Below are positions 11,598 through 21,997 of a DNA stretch of 64,000 nt, piece by piece (the stretch's first letter is position 1; each line of letters starts with the position of its first letter). A program made the position numbers and the translations under genes. The notes beneath the pieces were generated by a model. It searched no databases and was not told the DNA's origin. It saw only the letters and a list, made by a program, of their open reading frames with translations. Source of the stretch: Plantago ovata. Its lineage: Eukaryota; Streptophyta; Magnoliopsida; Lamiales; Plantaginaceae. Location: contig CM051456.1 of the NCBI GenBank assembly GCA_028274465.1, forward strand, positions 101,779,348-101,843,347. Direction: 5' to 3'.

Positions 11598-13132
11598 TCC
11601 TTCCACTTGTCCACTCTCAGCCGACCGAGGCCAAACCCTTCCGTAACATCTAGTATCACTTCTTATTACTCATTCTCTTTTGCTAGGGGGCTAACTTAAG
11701 AATCGTAAGGGGGATGGGATGTGAACCATGATGTTAAATTTTGTTTGGTTTTGTGTCGATTAGTATCTTGTTCTTTGTTTGCATTTTCACGTTTACTGCT
11801 TTCTTAGATTTTTTAGGTTGCATTCATCCTAGGATAGTCATGCATGTTTTATATGGAGTTTATTGCCGAATTTTGAAATTTTTTATTGGGTAGATCAACT
11901 AGCTATGCCATTAATCGTATGCTTCATCTCTATGAATTTGTTTGAGGTTTTTCTCGCTTGGCTTGTCACATTTATATATTGCACTTAGTTGAGCTAGGTA
12001 GTCTCGACATCACTTAGTGGTGTTTTCTCTACTGCGGTTCACGAAGGCCTTTATAATAGGATGATGCATGTTAGGGTCTTATGGTTGTTTTTCCGAGTAA
12101 TTATGTACCTAAGAGGCAACAAGTCTTCACCATGCTTTGAGATTGCTAAATGCCTTGGAAGGAGGTAGTGTGAGGTTGTGTGATCCTTTGTTTATAACCT
12201 ATTCTTCCGAATAGGTTTGGGGAGGGGGTTACACCATCGTTAGACTTGTTTCTGTTTTTCATTCTCGTATCGTGAGTTTATTTTCCTTTTTCCGTAAATT
12301 TTGTACTCCAACCTATTCTTTCGAATAGGTTTGGGGAAGTCGTGTGAGTCTTTTGTTTCTCTCTTTGTTATGCTACTGCTGGCTAGAAAAAATCAAAAAA
12401 CAAAAGAAAGAAAAATTCCAGGAAAAAAGAGAAAAAGAAAATGAAAAAGAATCTGGAAAGAAGAAAAAAAAAAAAGAACAAAAAAAAGAAGAGAAGACCC
12501 CAAAAAAGCAAAGAAGGGTCCAAAAAAGAAAAGCCAAATAGCAATTTAGCAAAGTGTTGAGTCTTTTCCATTTTTCGTGTTGTTCGTAATCGTGTTTTTT
12601 CTATTTTTTATCTTTTTGTCATCTGTTCTAGACCACCCTCGTCCTGCCATTCAGGAAGTGGTGAATAGTTTAAGATCTTTACTTAAGAGATGGGTAGAAT
12701 AGGGGAGAGTTATCTTTTATAGGGAACCCTCCTTCGTTTGATGAGAGCCAGTACTGGTTCGACCTCTTTTGAGGGAAAGTCTTAACATGGTGGAACAGCA
12801 GTAAGTCCTCAGTTTCATAGGCACGGGGCAACCATTCGTATCATAGCATGCATCATTACGTCGTCACTGACTAGGTCCAGGTAGAGAATGTTACGAGAGA
12901 CTATCTTGTCTTGACATAAGTGCTTATGTGGATGTGTATAAGTCAATCGAGGTATTCTTCAACCTATATTCATGCTTTGATTTATATGGTTTTTGTTCAT
13001 ATGTTATTTGGTAGATTCAGTAGATTAGTTCATTTTATTTGGCATGAAACTCCATTTTGAGTCTTGCATGTTTTTTGTATTAGAGTCTAGCTTAGTTGCT
13101 TGAGGACAAGCAAAGGTTCGGTTTGTGGAGTT
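11598..13132 (+). other. 3' internal region of element A: paired hairpins, purine block, polypurine tract
   Basis: This region is non-coding. It repeats the order seen in Z: hairpins with AACCTATTC / GAATAGGTT arms at 12196-12217 and 12310-12331, a purine-rich block (about 12385-12540), a nested stem at 12633-12661, and a G-rich tract ending at 13132. Conservation across three elements suggests a role in RNA packaging, export or plus-strand priming rather than coding. Confidence 0.75.
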
Positions 13133-14395
13133 TGATGAATGTGTATTTTACACTTTCATTCGAGTCTTTTTCACCTATTTTAGCTATCCTCTATGTTAAT
13201 TTAGCTATATTTTAGTACATTTTATTAGAATAGTGTCACGTTTCCCTTTAGATTTTATTTTACAGGTTTTGGTTGAAATTCAGAGATTTCGGGGCAATTA
13301 TATTGAAGTCTACAAGGAATTGGTGTTCCAGAAGCCTATTTGGAGTATCTGAAGGTTTCCGGATAGGATTTGGAGTCTAGGGGCCGAATCTGGAGGTTAG
13401 AAGGCTACTAGAAGTCATAAACCGAGTCCGAAAAGGTGAAGAAATCCAAAACCGCGTCGAAAACGCGGAAATTCCGCGTTTACACTGTGGGGCGAACCGC
13501 CGGAGGCCAGAGGCGAACCGCCGCGGGCATAATTCGGGCCTATATATAGTGCTCAATTTTCTCTCCAAAAATCATATCTTTCCAAGCCTACTTTCTCACC
13601 CCTCTCTATAGTTTTAGGTAGGAACTTCCCAGGGCCTGTCCTGGGAGTTCCGTAGCTTAGGGGATACTTTTTCATAGCAGATTGGAGCGCGTAGGATCGC
13701 AATCATCCGGAGATTGACAACCTTCAGTAACGTTGTATCTTACAGTTTTTATCTATTTATTTTATATTCTTTCAATATGTTTTCTTCTATGATTGCTATT
13801 GATTGCATGCCTATTATGAGTAGCTAAATTTATCGTTGGTGGTAGTATGTGAATTCTTAGCGAGGGAAGATAATCATGCTAATGGCTATATCGCGCATTA
13901 TACTCCGTGTCATTGCTTTATTTCGTTGATCAGTTGCAACCAAAATTCTCGTATGTTGTATTGATTATTATGCACACTTGGACACTTGTCAACCAATCAG
14001 ACCAATTATCTTCGTAGTGTTGAATAATTACGGAACACATTAGGACGTTAGTTGTTGATGAGTCAGACCCTTATTATTTTCGTAGTGCTTAATACTAGCA
14101 ACAGGACACAAGATTGATTCAAAGATCTCTATGCAAGACCGAGGAATTTATGCATGATTATCGACCCATTATGTTAAGAAGGACCACACTATCACCAATA
14201 TCCATTATCTGCTTGAAAACCCCTATTGCTTTCTATTTGTTGTTTTATATTCTTAATTAGATTTGATAAAGCTAGTATAGTCCTGAGAGAACGACACTCG
14301 AGTCATTCTACTACTACACTACGGTTTTCGTTGTAGTTGTGGATTGCATTTGGCTAAATAACAAATTTATTTGATTGAATCTGACACGTTCATCA
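13133..14395 (+). repeat. 3' LTR of element A
   Basis: This 1263-bp LTR is nearly identical to 5549-6811. A TATA box lies at 13541-13548. It ends TTCATCA and is followed by the TSD GTAAC (14396-14400). Confidence 0.95.
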
Positions 14396-14400
14396 GTAAC

Positions 14401-17400
14401 TCAGCCTCTGAACCCTCTTCCTACATTCATTGATCTCACTGGCCCCAGTTATGTTTCCCGCGGGAGGACTCCTCGTATGGAGAACACCATTACTGGCCCG
14501 GACATTTCTCTCAGTCTAGCAACAGGTGGTGCGGGTTCTACAATTCGCCCTGAGGCTGCGGTGGGAGCCCCCGCTGGCCTGGGAGACGGGAGATCCGCAG
14601 GAGGTACTTCGTCCTCTCACGCGGCGGGTGCCGCAGCAGGTAATGCTCCTTCCGCGAAAGAGGTTAAGGTCGGTATGGCTATGAAACCTCGGTTAGGGAT
14701 TCAAACATTCCCTCCCTGTGGGCCACTTATCTGATCCCCGATAATATCGAAATACAGATCCCTACCGCTGGCCAAGATATGTTTCGTGAGCCAAAAGGGT
14801 GTATCAACATCCATCAGTTAAGTTTCGAGTGTGGGTTCCGTGTGCCTCTAAATTGGCAGATTAGGGACCTGTTGAACGCGCTTGGTATTCCTCCGGTGCA
14901 GATCAGCCCAAATGGGTGGACTGCGATCATGGCCTTTTTTGTTCTAATGCGGTCACGGAACGTTGACAATTACCCCTTCCGTCTTCTGGTCCTTCTTCAA
15001 TCTAGTGCAGCGGGACAGGTTGTTTTTCGTGGTCCATCCCCATCGCGGCTTTCGTCTTTTCCGGAAGCTGGGCTCTTCCTTGCCTGGCCGTTGGCGTGAC
15101 GCTTTCATCTATCTGGAGTTGCCCAAGTTGTCCGATGGTAGGCCAGCGAGTTGGAAACTTCCGACTGAATGGCGTGTTGGGGTTGTCAATCCGATAGACA
15201 TGATCGCGAAGAATGATATTCCCGAGCCCTTGCCCCAATTTTGTGGATGGTGTGATGATGATCTTTTATACCCTTACGCTCTTGCTGCGGAGACTTTGAT
15301 GTACTTGGCCCATTTAACCCACACTCCCATTTATTGTGCGGGTCGTTTTGATCTTTGTAAGTTACCTTCTCTCGTTTCTTCTATCACTTTATAGATGGCG
15401 TACTCTTCTAATCATTCGATGTTTGCAGCGTTGTGAATTACTGACATGCAACGAAAAATGAAGGAGCATGCTCCAACTGAGAGAAATCCTGGTCTGAGGA
15501 GTTTGGAGCGTTTCTTCGCGGAGGCTGGTAGGAATCTTGCCGCGTGGTTTTACCCTCCCGCTGATGGTTCTGATCCTATTATTGAGGAGCGCCCCGATCA
15601 TAACAGTAACCCTCGTAATCTGGAACCTAATGACGTTGTAGATCCTGTACTGCATGGATACGTGCCTTTTTCTCGCGACCCGAGTTCCGCCGAAAAGACG
15701 GAAAGCAATTCACTGCCGGCTGATCCGAACTCTGGCGAGAGGAGTGGCGAGAACCTGGTGCCTCTGACTCATGTGTACGTGTCTAGCGAGTCCCCACCTG
15801 CAGTTACCAAATCGTTTTTTTATTTGAATCCATCTAAGACCCTTACGGAGGGAGATAAAGAAGAAAAACCTCGCTATAAAACCGGGAGTCCTTTCTCTGC
15901 CAGCAATTTCTTTCGTCAGGACTCCCCTTTATTTGATACGGACGGGAACATAGTTCATGAGATGCTAGAGAGCGCTGCGGCTGGAGGTGGTGGGGAACCG
16001 TCAAAGGCTGGAGATCAGGAGGCGGCTCCGCGCCCGAGTATTTTCCGCGATGATTCCCCCAGTGCTGCAGATTTAGTTTGGAGCGGAGCATCTGCTGGTG
16101 GCATCAAGAGGCAGCGCAACGTGGGTGTGACTTCTGGTGGGGTATCTCTTGAGTTGTTCAGTTTTGACTTTCACAAGAGAAGTCGCTTTGCGGAGGTGAA
16201 ATGGGGTGAAAGGTCGATCGCGGAAGACGCTGTTGTTCTGATGGAGACAGATCCTCCTTCTGTTCTCCTAATTCAAGTGGAAGAAACCTTGGTTGAGGTA
16301 TTTTATCAAACTATTCAGTTACCTGAATTATATTCATAATCCTCTAGCTATCTTTGTGCCTCTTCTGTTTATGTTTCCGTCATTTGTTCACTATTCCTTT
16401 CCTTCATTATCGTCTCGTCTCTTGTTGCGTAGGGTTTGGTTTACCTAGGGTCGCTGCAGGAATGGTCGCGCGAAGTGGAGGAAGTTAGGCGACAACGTTT
16501 TGAATGGGAACGTCGACGAACCGTCGTTGAGGCTCAGGCAAGGGCAATCGAGGAAAATGTGCAGAAAGAGCAAGCACGGGCAACTGAACTGGAGAGGAAT
16601 TATAAGATGGTGTTGGCTGCTCGGAATTTGATGGAATCGGAGGTTATTCACGCAATGATTATTAACAAATCTGATGCTATCCGTATCGAGTCTCTGCATG
16701 GTGAGTCTCGCTGGTACATGGGGTTGTGTCAAGGGATTGGCATCTTTTATGGCAATCTGGTCAGGGGTTTGGTGCGTGAGTCTCTCTATACCAGGGCCCA
16801 TGTTGTATGCGACTTCTTAAAGTCCCCCTGCGGGTGGTTTCTCCGCCGTCTGTCTACCAAGATGGATTTTGAGGCTGGTTTCAAGCGGGCCATTGCTCAA
16901 ATGATTCATGGTCGTCACTTGGTAGAGGATTTTGTCACGGAGCGTGATGTGGATGTAAATAGAGGCGACAACATGGAAACTCTTGCGGAAAGCCCAAGCA
17001 TCGGGCCGTTTGCTTTGCATCTTTCTGAGTTCTGGCCGCTCATATGTGAACCCCCTGGTCCCGCTACTCTTCTAAAGCCAGTATTGCCTGCTTGGATGCC
17101 TGGCGTTCTTCGAACTCATCTTGCGGTTGGTCAAGCAGGGACAGGAGAAAGGGTGTGTCGGCGTCCGACGTGGTGGAACAACTTGGCGTGTCTCTTGCGC
17201 TGGAAGATAGTGTTGTTGTGCCCCGTGAAAGCCATATCACTCGAAGTCCTCACTTGGATTTTGGACCCAGTACCTCGAGACGCGAGTCGGAAGGTCCTGC
17301 TGATGATAAAGACCATCCTGGTAACTAAAAAAGTCGGGCGTATGCCCCTTAGTATCGTGTATGTTGCTTTCTGTTTAAACTTCTTCTTTTATTTCCTTTG

Positions 17401-17407
17401 CCTGTAG
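14401..17407 (+). pseudogene. Extra ORF of the Tat-type element, main part (gypsy-type accessory protein)
   Basis: This is a degraded coding region in several frames. Segment 14401-14734 continues the N-terminal arm. Segment 14700-15090 holds a core (LSFECGFRVPLNWQIRDLLN, then ISPNGWTAIMAFFVL) resembling the plant domain called 'putative gypsy type transposon', as I recall it. A frame jump near 14995 leads into FNLVQRDRLFFVV and RWRDAFIYLEL. Segment 15446-16297 is disordered and acidic. Segment 16433-17320 begins with a coiled coil rich in E, R and Q (about 16450-16620). Splice-like signals fit introns at 15357-15428 (GTAAGT..TTTGCAG) and, better, 16298-16432 (GAG|GTATTT..GCGTAG|G), where both flanking exons stay open. 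Frameshifts make it non-functional. The function of this family is unknown. Confidence 0.6.
16298..16432 (+). other. Probable intron in the extra ORF
   Basis: The donor GAG|GTATTT and the acceptor after a T/C-rich stretch (CTTGTTGCGTAG|G) bound 135 bp. Removing it joins an open frame ending ...VEETLVE to the coiled-coil frame beginning GLVYLGSLQEW. This is inferred from splice signals only. Confidence 0.5.
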
Positions 17408-17898
17408 TATGCCTTTGTTGGAACAAGTATTGCTGTGATTTGCGTATATCTATGTAATGTAAATATTCTTGCTTTTGCTCTTTATGCATTCTGGTAGAGT
17501 ATGCGCCGTTATAATAGTATTCTGCAGCTCCTGATGTTTCTTCCCCTTGTATGGATTTTAACTTGGCCTTCTCCTTAAACCCTTTCTCAAATCTCTGCTC
17601 GCGTAGATCGTCCTCTTGCTCATCTTTTCCTTTATCTTGCCTGTTGACATATCTCCTTGCAAGTATTATCTCTTCTTTTAAACCGTGGATCACCCTCCCA
17701 TCTCATCACACTGTGAAGCTCTGCATGCTGGAAATATCAGGTCTATATTATGTTGTCCTTTCCAAGAGCAGTTCATACATTAAGATACGGCATGGCTTCC
17801 TTGCCGTATCGGTTTCTAGATTATGAACTCTTCTTAGAGGAGAGATATCATACATTGAGGCCTGATCGTCCTTCGTAACGGTTTCTAATACTGTTGTG
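17408..17898 (+). other. Tat-layer sequence downstream of the extra ORF, with diverged repeat unit
   Basis: No gene is seen. At about 17768-17825 lies a unit (CATACATTAAGATACGGCATGGCTTCC.. TTTCTAGATTATG..) that recurs in diverged form at 37172-37240, on the other side of element B. The block is the region just before B inserted; its last 5 bp (TTGTG, 17894-17898) are the TSD of B. Confidence 0.6.
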
Positions 17899-19216
17899 TG
17901 ATGAATGTGTATTTTACACTTTCATTTGAGTCTTTTTCACCTATTTTAGCTATCCTCTATGTTGATTTAGCTATATTTTAGTGCATTTTATTAGAATAGT
18001 GTCACGTTTCCCTTTAGTTTTTATTTTACAGGGTTTGGTTGAAAAACGAGATTTTCCGGGCAATTATATTGAAGTTGACAAGGAATTGGTGTTCCAGAAG
18101 CCTAATTGGAGTATCTGAAGGTTTTCGGATAGGATTTGAAGTCTAGGGGTCGAATCTGGAGGTTAGAAGGCCACTAGAAGTCAAAACCGAGTCCGAAAAG
18201 GGGAAGAAATCCAAAAACGCGTCGAAAACGCGTAAATTTCCGAAAAAAACTCCCAGGCGAATTGCCCGGGATGTGGGGCGAATCGCCTCACACCAGGCGA
18301 CTCGCCCGGTGTGTGGGGGCCTTCGCCCCACACTATTTCGAGGCCTATATATAGTTGCTAAGTTTTTCTCCGATTTTCATACTTTACCAGACCTATTCTA
18401 TCACCTTTCTCTGTAGTTTTAGGTAGGAACTTCCTAGAGCCTGTTCTGGGGGTTCATAGCTTAGGAGACACTTTTTCATAGCAGTTTGGAGCTTGTAAGA
18501 TCGCGATTCTTCGGAGACTGATAACCTTCGGTAACATTGTATCTTACAGTTTTTCTACTTATTTTTATATATCTTTCAACATGTTTTCTTCTATGATTTC
18601 TGTTGATTGCATGACAACTATGAGTAGCTAAACTTATCGTTGGTGGTAGTATGTGAATTCTTAGCGAAGAGTTGATAATTATGCTAATGGCTATATCGCG
18701 CATTATACTCCGTGTTATTGCTTTATTTCTTTGATCTATTTAAATCCCTATCTTCGTATTGTTGATTAATTATTGCACACAATTGGACAATTCATTGGTC
18801 TTTGACCTATCCAAATCTATATCTTCGTAGTGTTTGATAATCACAATTGGACAATTCATTGGTCTTCGACCTATCCAAATCTATATCTTCGTAGTTTTTG
18901 ATAATTACAACAGGACAATTCATTGATCAAAGATCTCCATGCAAGACCGAGGAATTTACGCATGATTATTAACCCGTTATGCTTTGAAGGACCATACTAT
19001 CACAAATCTCCATTATCTGATAGAAAAACCTTTGCTATACCGTCTGCTGCTTTTATATTCTAAATTAGATTAGATAAAGCTAGTTACAGTCCTTAGAGAT
19101 CGACACTCGAGGTTATTCTACTGCTACACTACGGTTTTCGTTGTAGTTGTGAATTGCCTTTGGCTAAATAACAAATTTATTTGATACGTTGGACCCGACA
19201 TCCACGCGTTTCGTCA
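17899..19216 (+). repeat. 5' LTR of element B
   Basis: This LTR has TG...CA ends. GC-rich near-palindromes occupy 18252-18333 and the TATA box TATATATA lies at 18346-18353. A local repeat of about 60 bp (TTGGACAATTCATTGGTCTTYGACCTATCC type) appears at about 18780-18910. It matches 35793-37109. Confidence 0.95.
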
Positions 19217-19219
19217 AAT

Positions 19220-19236
19220 TGGCGCCGCTGCCGGGG
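19220..19236 (+). other. Primer-binding site of element B, tRNA-Asp with one mismatch
   Basis: TGGCGCCGCTGCCGGGG lies 3 nt after the LTR. It differs by one base from the site in element A (GTT to GCT), which would give one mismatch to tRNA-Asp. Confidence 0.85.
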
Positions 19237-19360
19237 ACTATACTCCTTTTTCTGTTTAATTTGTTTATATTTTCAGCATTCAATTTCTAATTCTAGTAGT
19301 TTTAGTTTTCCTTTTTAATCTCTCTCTGATACTGCTTTCCTAGTCTGTTACAGATAGTGT

Positions 19361-20460
19361 ATGCCACATACACAATCTAGAGGAACACTGCTTGCTGATT
19401 CAATTGCTTAGATCGACAGAGTCTACCACCAAAGAAGGCGACTACTTCAAAGGCGTGCACTAGAGGAAATAGAGGATACCGATTTCTCTGAATCTCTACA
19501 CAGTCTTTTCAAGGAAATCGACGGAATGGCAGAAGCTAGACCACTGAAAGCATGGGTTCAACCCTCCAAGGATCGTATGAGGGGGCCGGCGATAGTTCTT
19601 TCGTCTACAACTCGAGATCTGGAAATCAAGAACCACGCATTCCAACAACTTCCGAGGTTCTATGGCTTAGCAAGGGAAGATGTGATGGGGTACTTGCACG
19701 ATATCAACGATTTCGTCAACCAACTCCCACGACCCGGAGCTAAAATAACAACGGATGATTTGCGGATGAAGGTTTTTTCTATGGGACTTGGCGACAAAGC
19801 CAAGTCATAGTTGAGTTCTCTACCAGCAGGCTCACTGGACACCTGGGATAAGGTTTTTTCAGCTTTCATGGAAAAATACTTCCCTCACACCTTGACTACC
19901 GCGCTAAAGGCGCAAATCACTGGATTCAAACAGGACTATGATGAGACCATCTACACCGTGTTTGAGTGGTTCCAAGAGCTCACGAACAAGTGCCCTCACC
20001 ATGGTTTTGAGCTTTCTGACCTAGTCCAACACTTCTACAATGGACTAACCTTCGAAAACCAACAAGTGGTGGATTTCCAATGCCGAGGCAATATTTGGGA
20101 GGAAACCGTAGAAGCCGTCTGGGCAGTTTTCGAAAGGCTTGCTAAGGGTTCGCAGTTCAAGGACCGAAGGGCAATGGTTAGGAGACGTGGACCTGAAGCT
20201 CCACCGATTCAAGAAGCCCCTATGTATAGGGGGAATGGGGATCAATTCGAGTGCTTTACCAACGAATTGAAACAAGTCCTCAAGAGCGCCACTGGAACGA
20301 CTGTTTCGAACGAAGTTTGCCGAATATGCAAGAACTATGGGCATGGAGCTCATATGTGTAGATCGTAGCTCGCATATGATGATGGCAACTGGGCTCAAGG
20401 AGGCGAAGAGGAAGCCTTTTCTACGGAGTTTGGTACTCAAGAAGCTAGGCTAGACATAAG
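19361..20460 (+). pseudogene. Gag of element B, with nonsense mutations and internal truncation
   Basis: The sequence is closely similar to the gag of element A over the capsid core and zinc knuckle (CRICKNYGHGAHMC near 20320-20360). In-frame stops replace codons that A keeps: TAG for GAG shortly after the start (near 19410), TAG for TGG at 19808-19810, and TAG for GAG at 20366-20368. The T-run is six bases here, which keeps the gag frame. Just after the knuckle (about 20445) the sequence jumps to the region that precedes the downstream ORF in A, so the protease and the whole spacer are deleted. Confidence 0.85.
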
Positions 20461-21997
20461 GGATTTGGGGAGCTCGATTGTTGATTTTATCACTTGTGTG
20501 TTTAGTTCTTACACTAGCATATGCATGGGTCAGTTTTTGTGTCATACGAGGTACTAACTGTTGTTTGTGGGAACCATGCCAAGGGAGAGGAGCACTCCCG
20601 TATGATTACTATGAAGTATTGGAGGGGGATCGATTACAACCATGTCAAGGAGAGTGATCTCGTTATAGGTGCGTTCGAGCCACGGGCTCTTGCAACAACG
20701 TCGCGGATTACCCAAGAGGAGGAGCTAGAGTACACCTGGAGTAAGGACTTCTATGCCTATTCATGCACCGCCGAAGGGACAGAAACAATTATTACGTCAG
20801 CAATCTATCACAAGGACTGCAAAGTTCGAGTGAATAGGAAGGCACCGGGACCATCTCACCACAACGGATTTAGACTTGAGTCGACAGTGGCTAGAAGGTT
20901 CCGAAGCGCTAGCTTGGTTCCAAAACATAATGACATGGGTGCCCATCCCCTCTTAGGGGTGCCCCTTGACTGCCTCTAAAGGGAGCATCATATAGACATC
21001 GGTGGCATCAACCGTAGAGAATGTGGTCGACATTGGAAAAGATGGTAGAAGACTTCTGAGTATCCGAGCAGCTTACTGTAACCTCCTCGGGGTGTAAAAC
21101 ACTGGAGAGGGAGGCTCTGATACCACTGCTCTTTCCCTTCAACGGTTCACAGCCTATTTGAGGGCTACAGGATGGAGGATTCCATAACAGCGGCGGCTAA
21201 TCTTGAGGATTCTAATCGACGATGCAACTCTACTGGTGACAATGGTAATGACAGTAGTGACAATGAAGGCCATACGGACAATAATGATACAGATAGAGGA
21301 GTTGTTCCTATCCGGCCTATATCTGGAACTACCGCACCTACCAAAAGATCTGATGACACTCTATAAGGCTCCCAGAGCAGTCCCAATAACTCACAAGCAG
21401 CATACTCAGCCGACCGAGGCCAAACCATGCGGTAACATCTAGTATCACATCTTATTTCCTCATTTTCTTACTGCTAGGGACTAGCGTTAAAATCATGAGG
21501 GGGGATGGGATTTAAGTGAACTAGAGTTGTTAGTTTGGAGCTTGACATTGGTAGGATGAGTATAGTACCTTGCATGTTTTATCCGTTTGCATTTACATTT
21601 GCACGTTTACTGCTTTCTTAGTTTTTTAGGTTGCATTCATCCTAGGATAGTCTTGCCTGTTTTATGTGGAGTTTATTGCCGAATTTTTTGAACTTTTTTA
21701 TTGGGTAAATTAACTAACTATGCCATTAATCATATGCTTCATCTCTATGAATTTGTTTGAGGTTTTTCTCACTTGGCTTGTCACATTTATGTATTGCACT
21801 TAGTCAAGCTTGGTAGTCTCGACATCACTTAGTGGTGTTTTCTCTACTGCAGTTCACGAAGGCCTTTATAATAGGATGATGCATGTTAGGGTCTTATGGT
21901 TGTTTTCCCGAGTAATTATGTACCTAAGAGGCAACTAGTCTTCACCATGCTGTGAGATTGCTAAATACCTAGGAAGGAGGTAGTGTGAGGTTGTGTG
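20461..21997 (+). pseudogene. Downstream ORF remnant and 3' region of element B, before element C
   Basis: The stretch before 20577 (ATACGAGGTACTAACTGTTG..ACCATGCC) aligns with the approach to ATG 10295 in A. The ORF begins ATGCCAAGGGAGAGG but meets a stop within about ten codons. An overlapping 152-codon frame (20521-20979) is open but unlike the A protein, so I do not call it a gene. From about 21410 (CAGCCGACCGAGGCCAAACC) the sequence again follows the 3' region of A, up to the C insertion at 21998. Confidence 0.6.

Larger units (their letters stand above)
5549..14395 (+). mobile_element. Element A: complete Athila-like non-autonomous LTR retrotransposon
   Basis: This 8847-bp element is bounded by the 5-bp TSD GTAAC at 5544-5548 and 14396-14400. 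Both LTRs are exactly 1263 bp and differ at only about 15 positions by eye, so the insertion is young. The order is 5' LTR, tRNA-Asp primer-binding site, gag-protease pseudogene, GC-rich spacer, downstream extra ORF, structured 3' region, 3' LTR. No RT, RNase H or integrase is present, so it must have depended on enzymes from a relative. It is inserted in the coding frame of the Tat-layer extra gene. Confidence 0.95.

Noticed and set aside
20521-20979. 152-codon ORF in element B
   Set aside because: It overlaps the decayed start of the downstream ORF in another frame, has no likeness to the A protein and no domain; probably chance.
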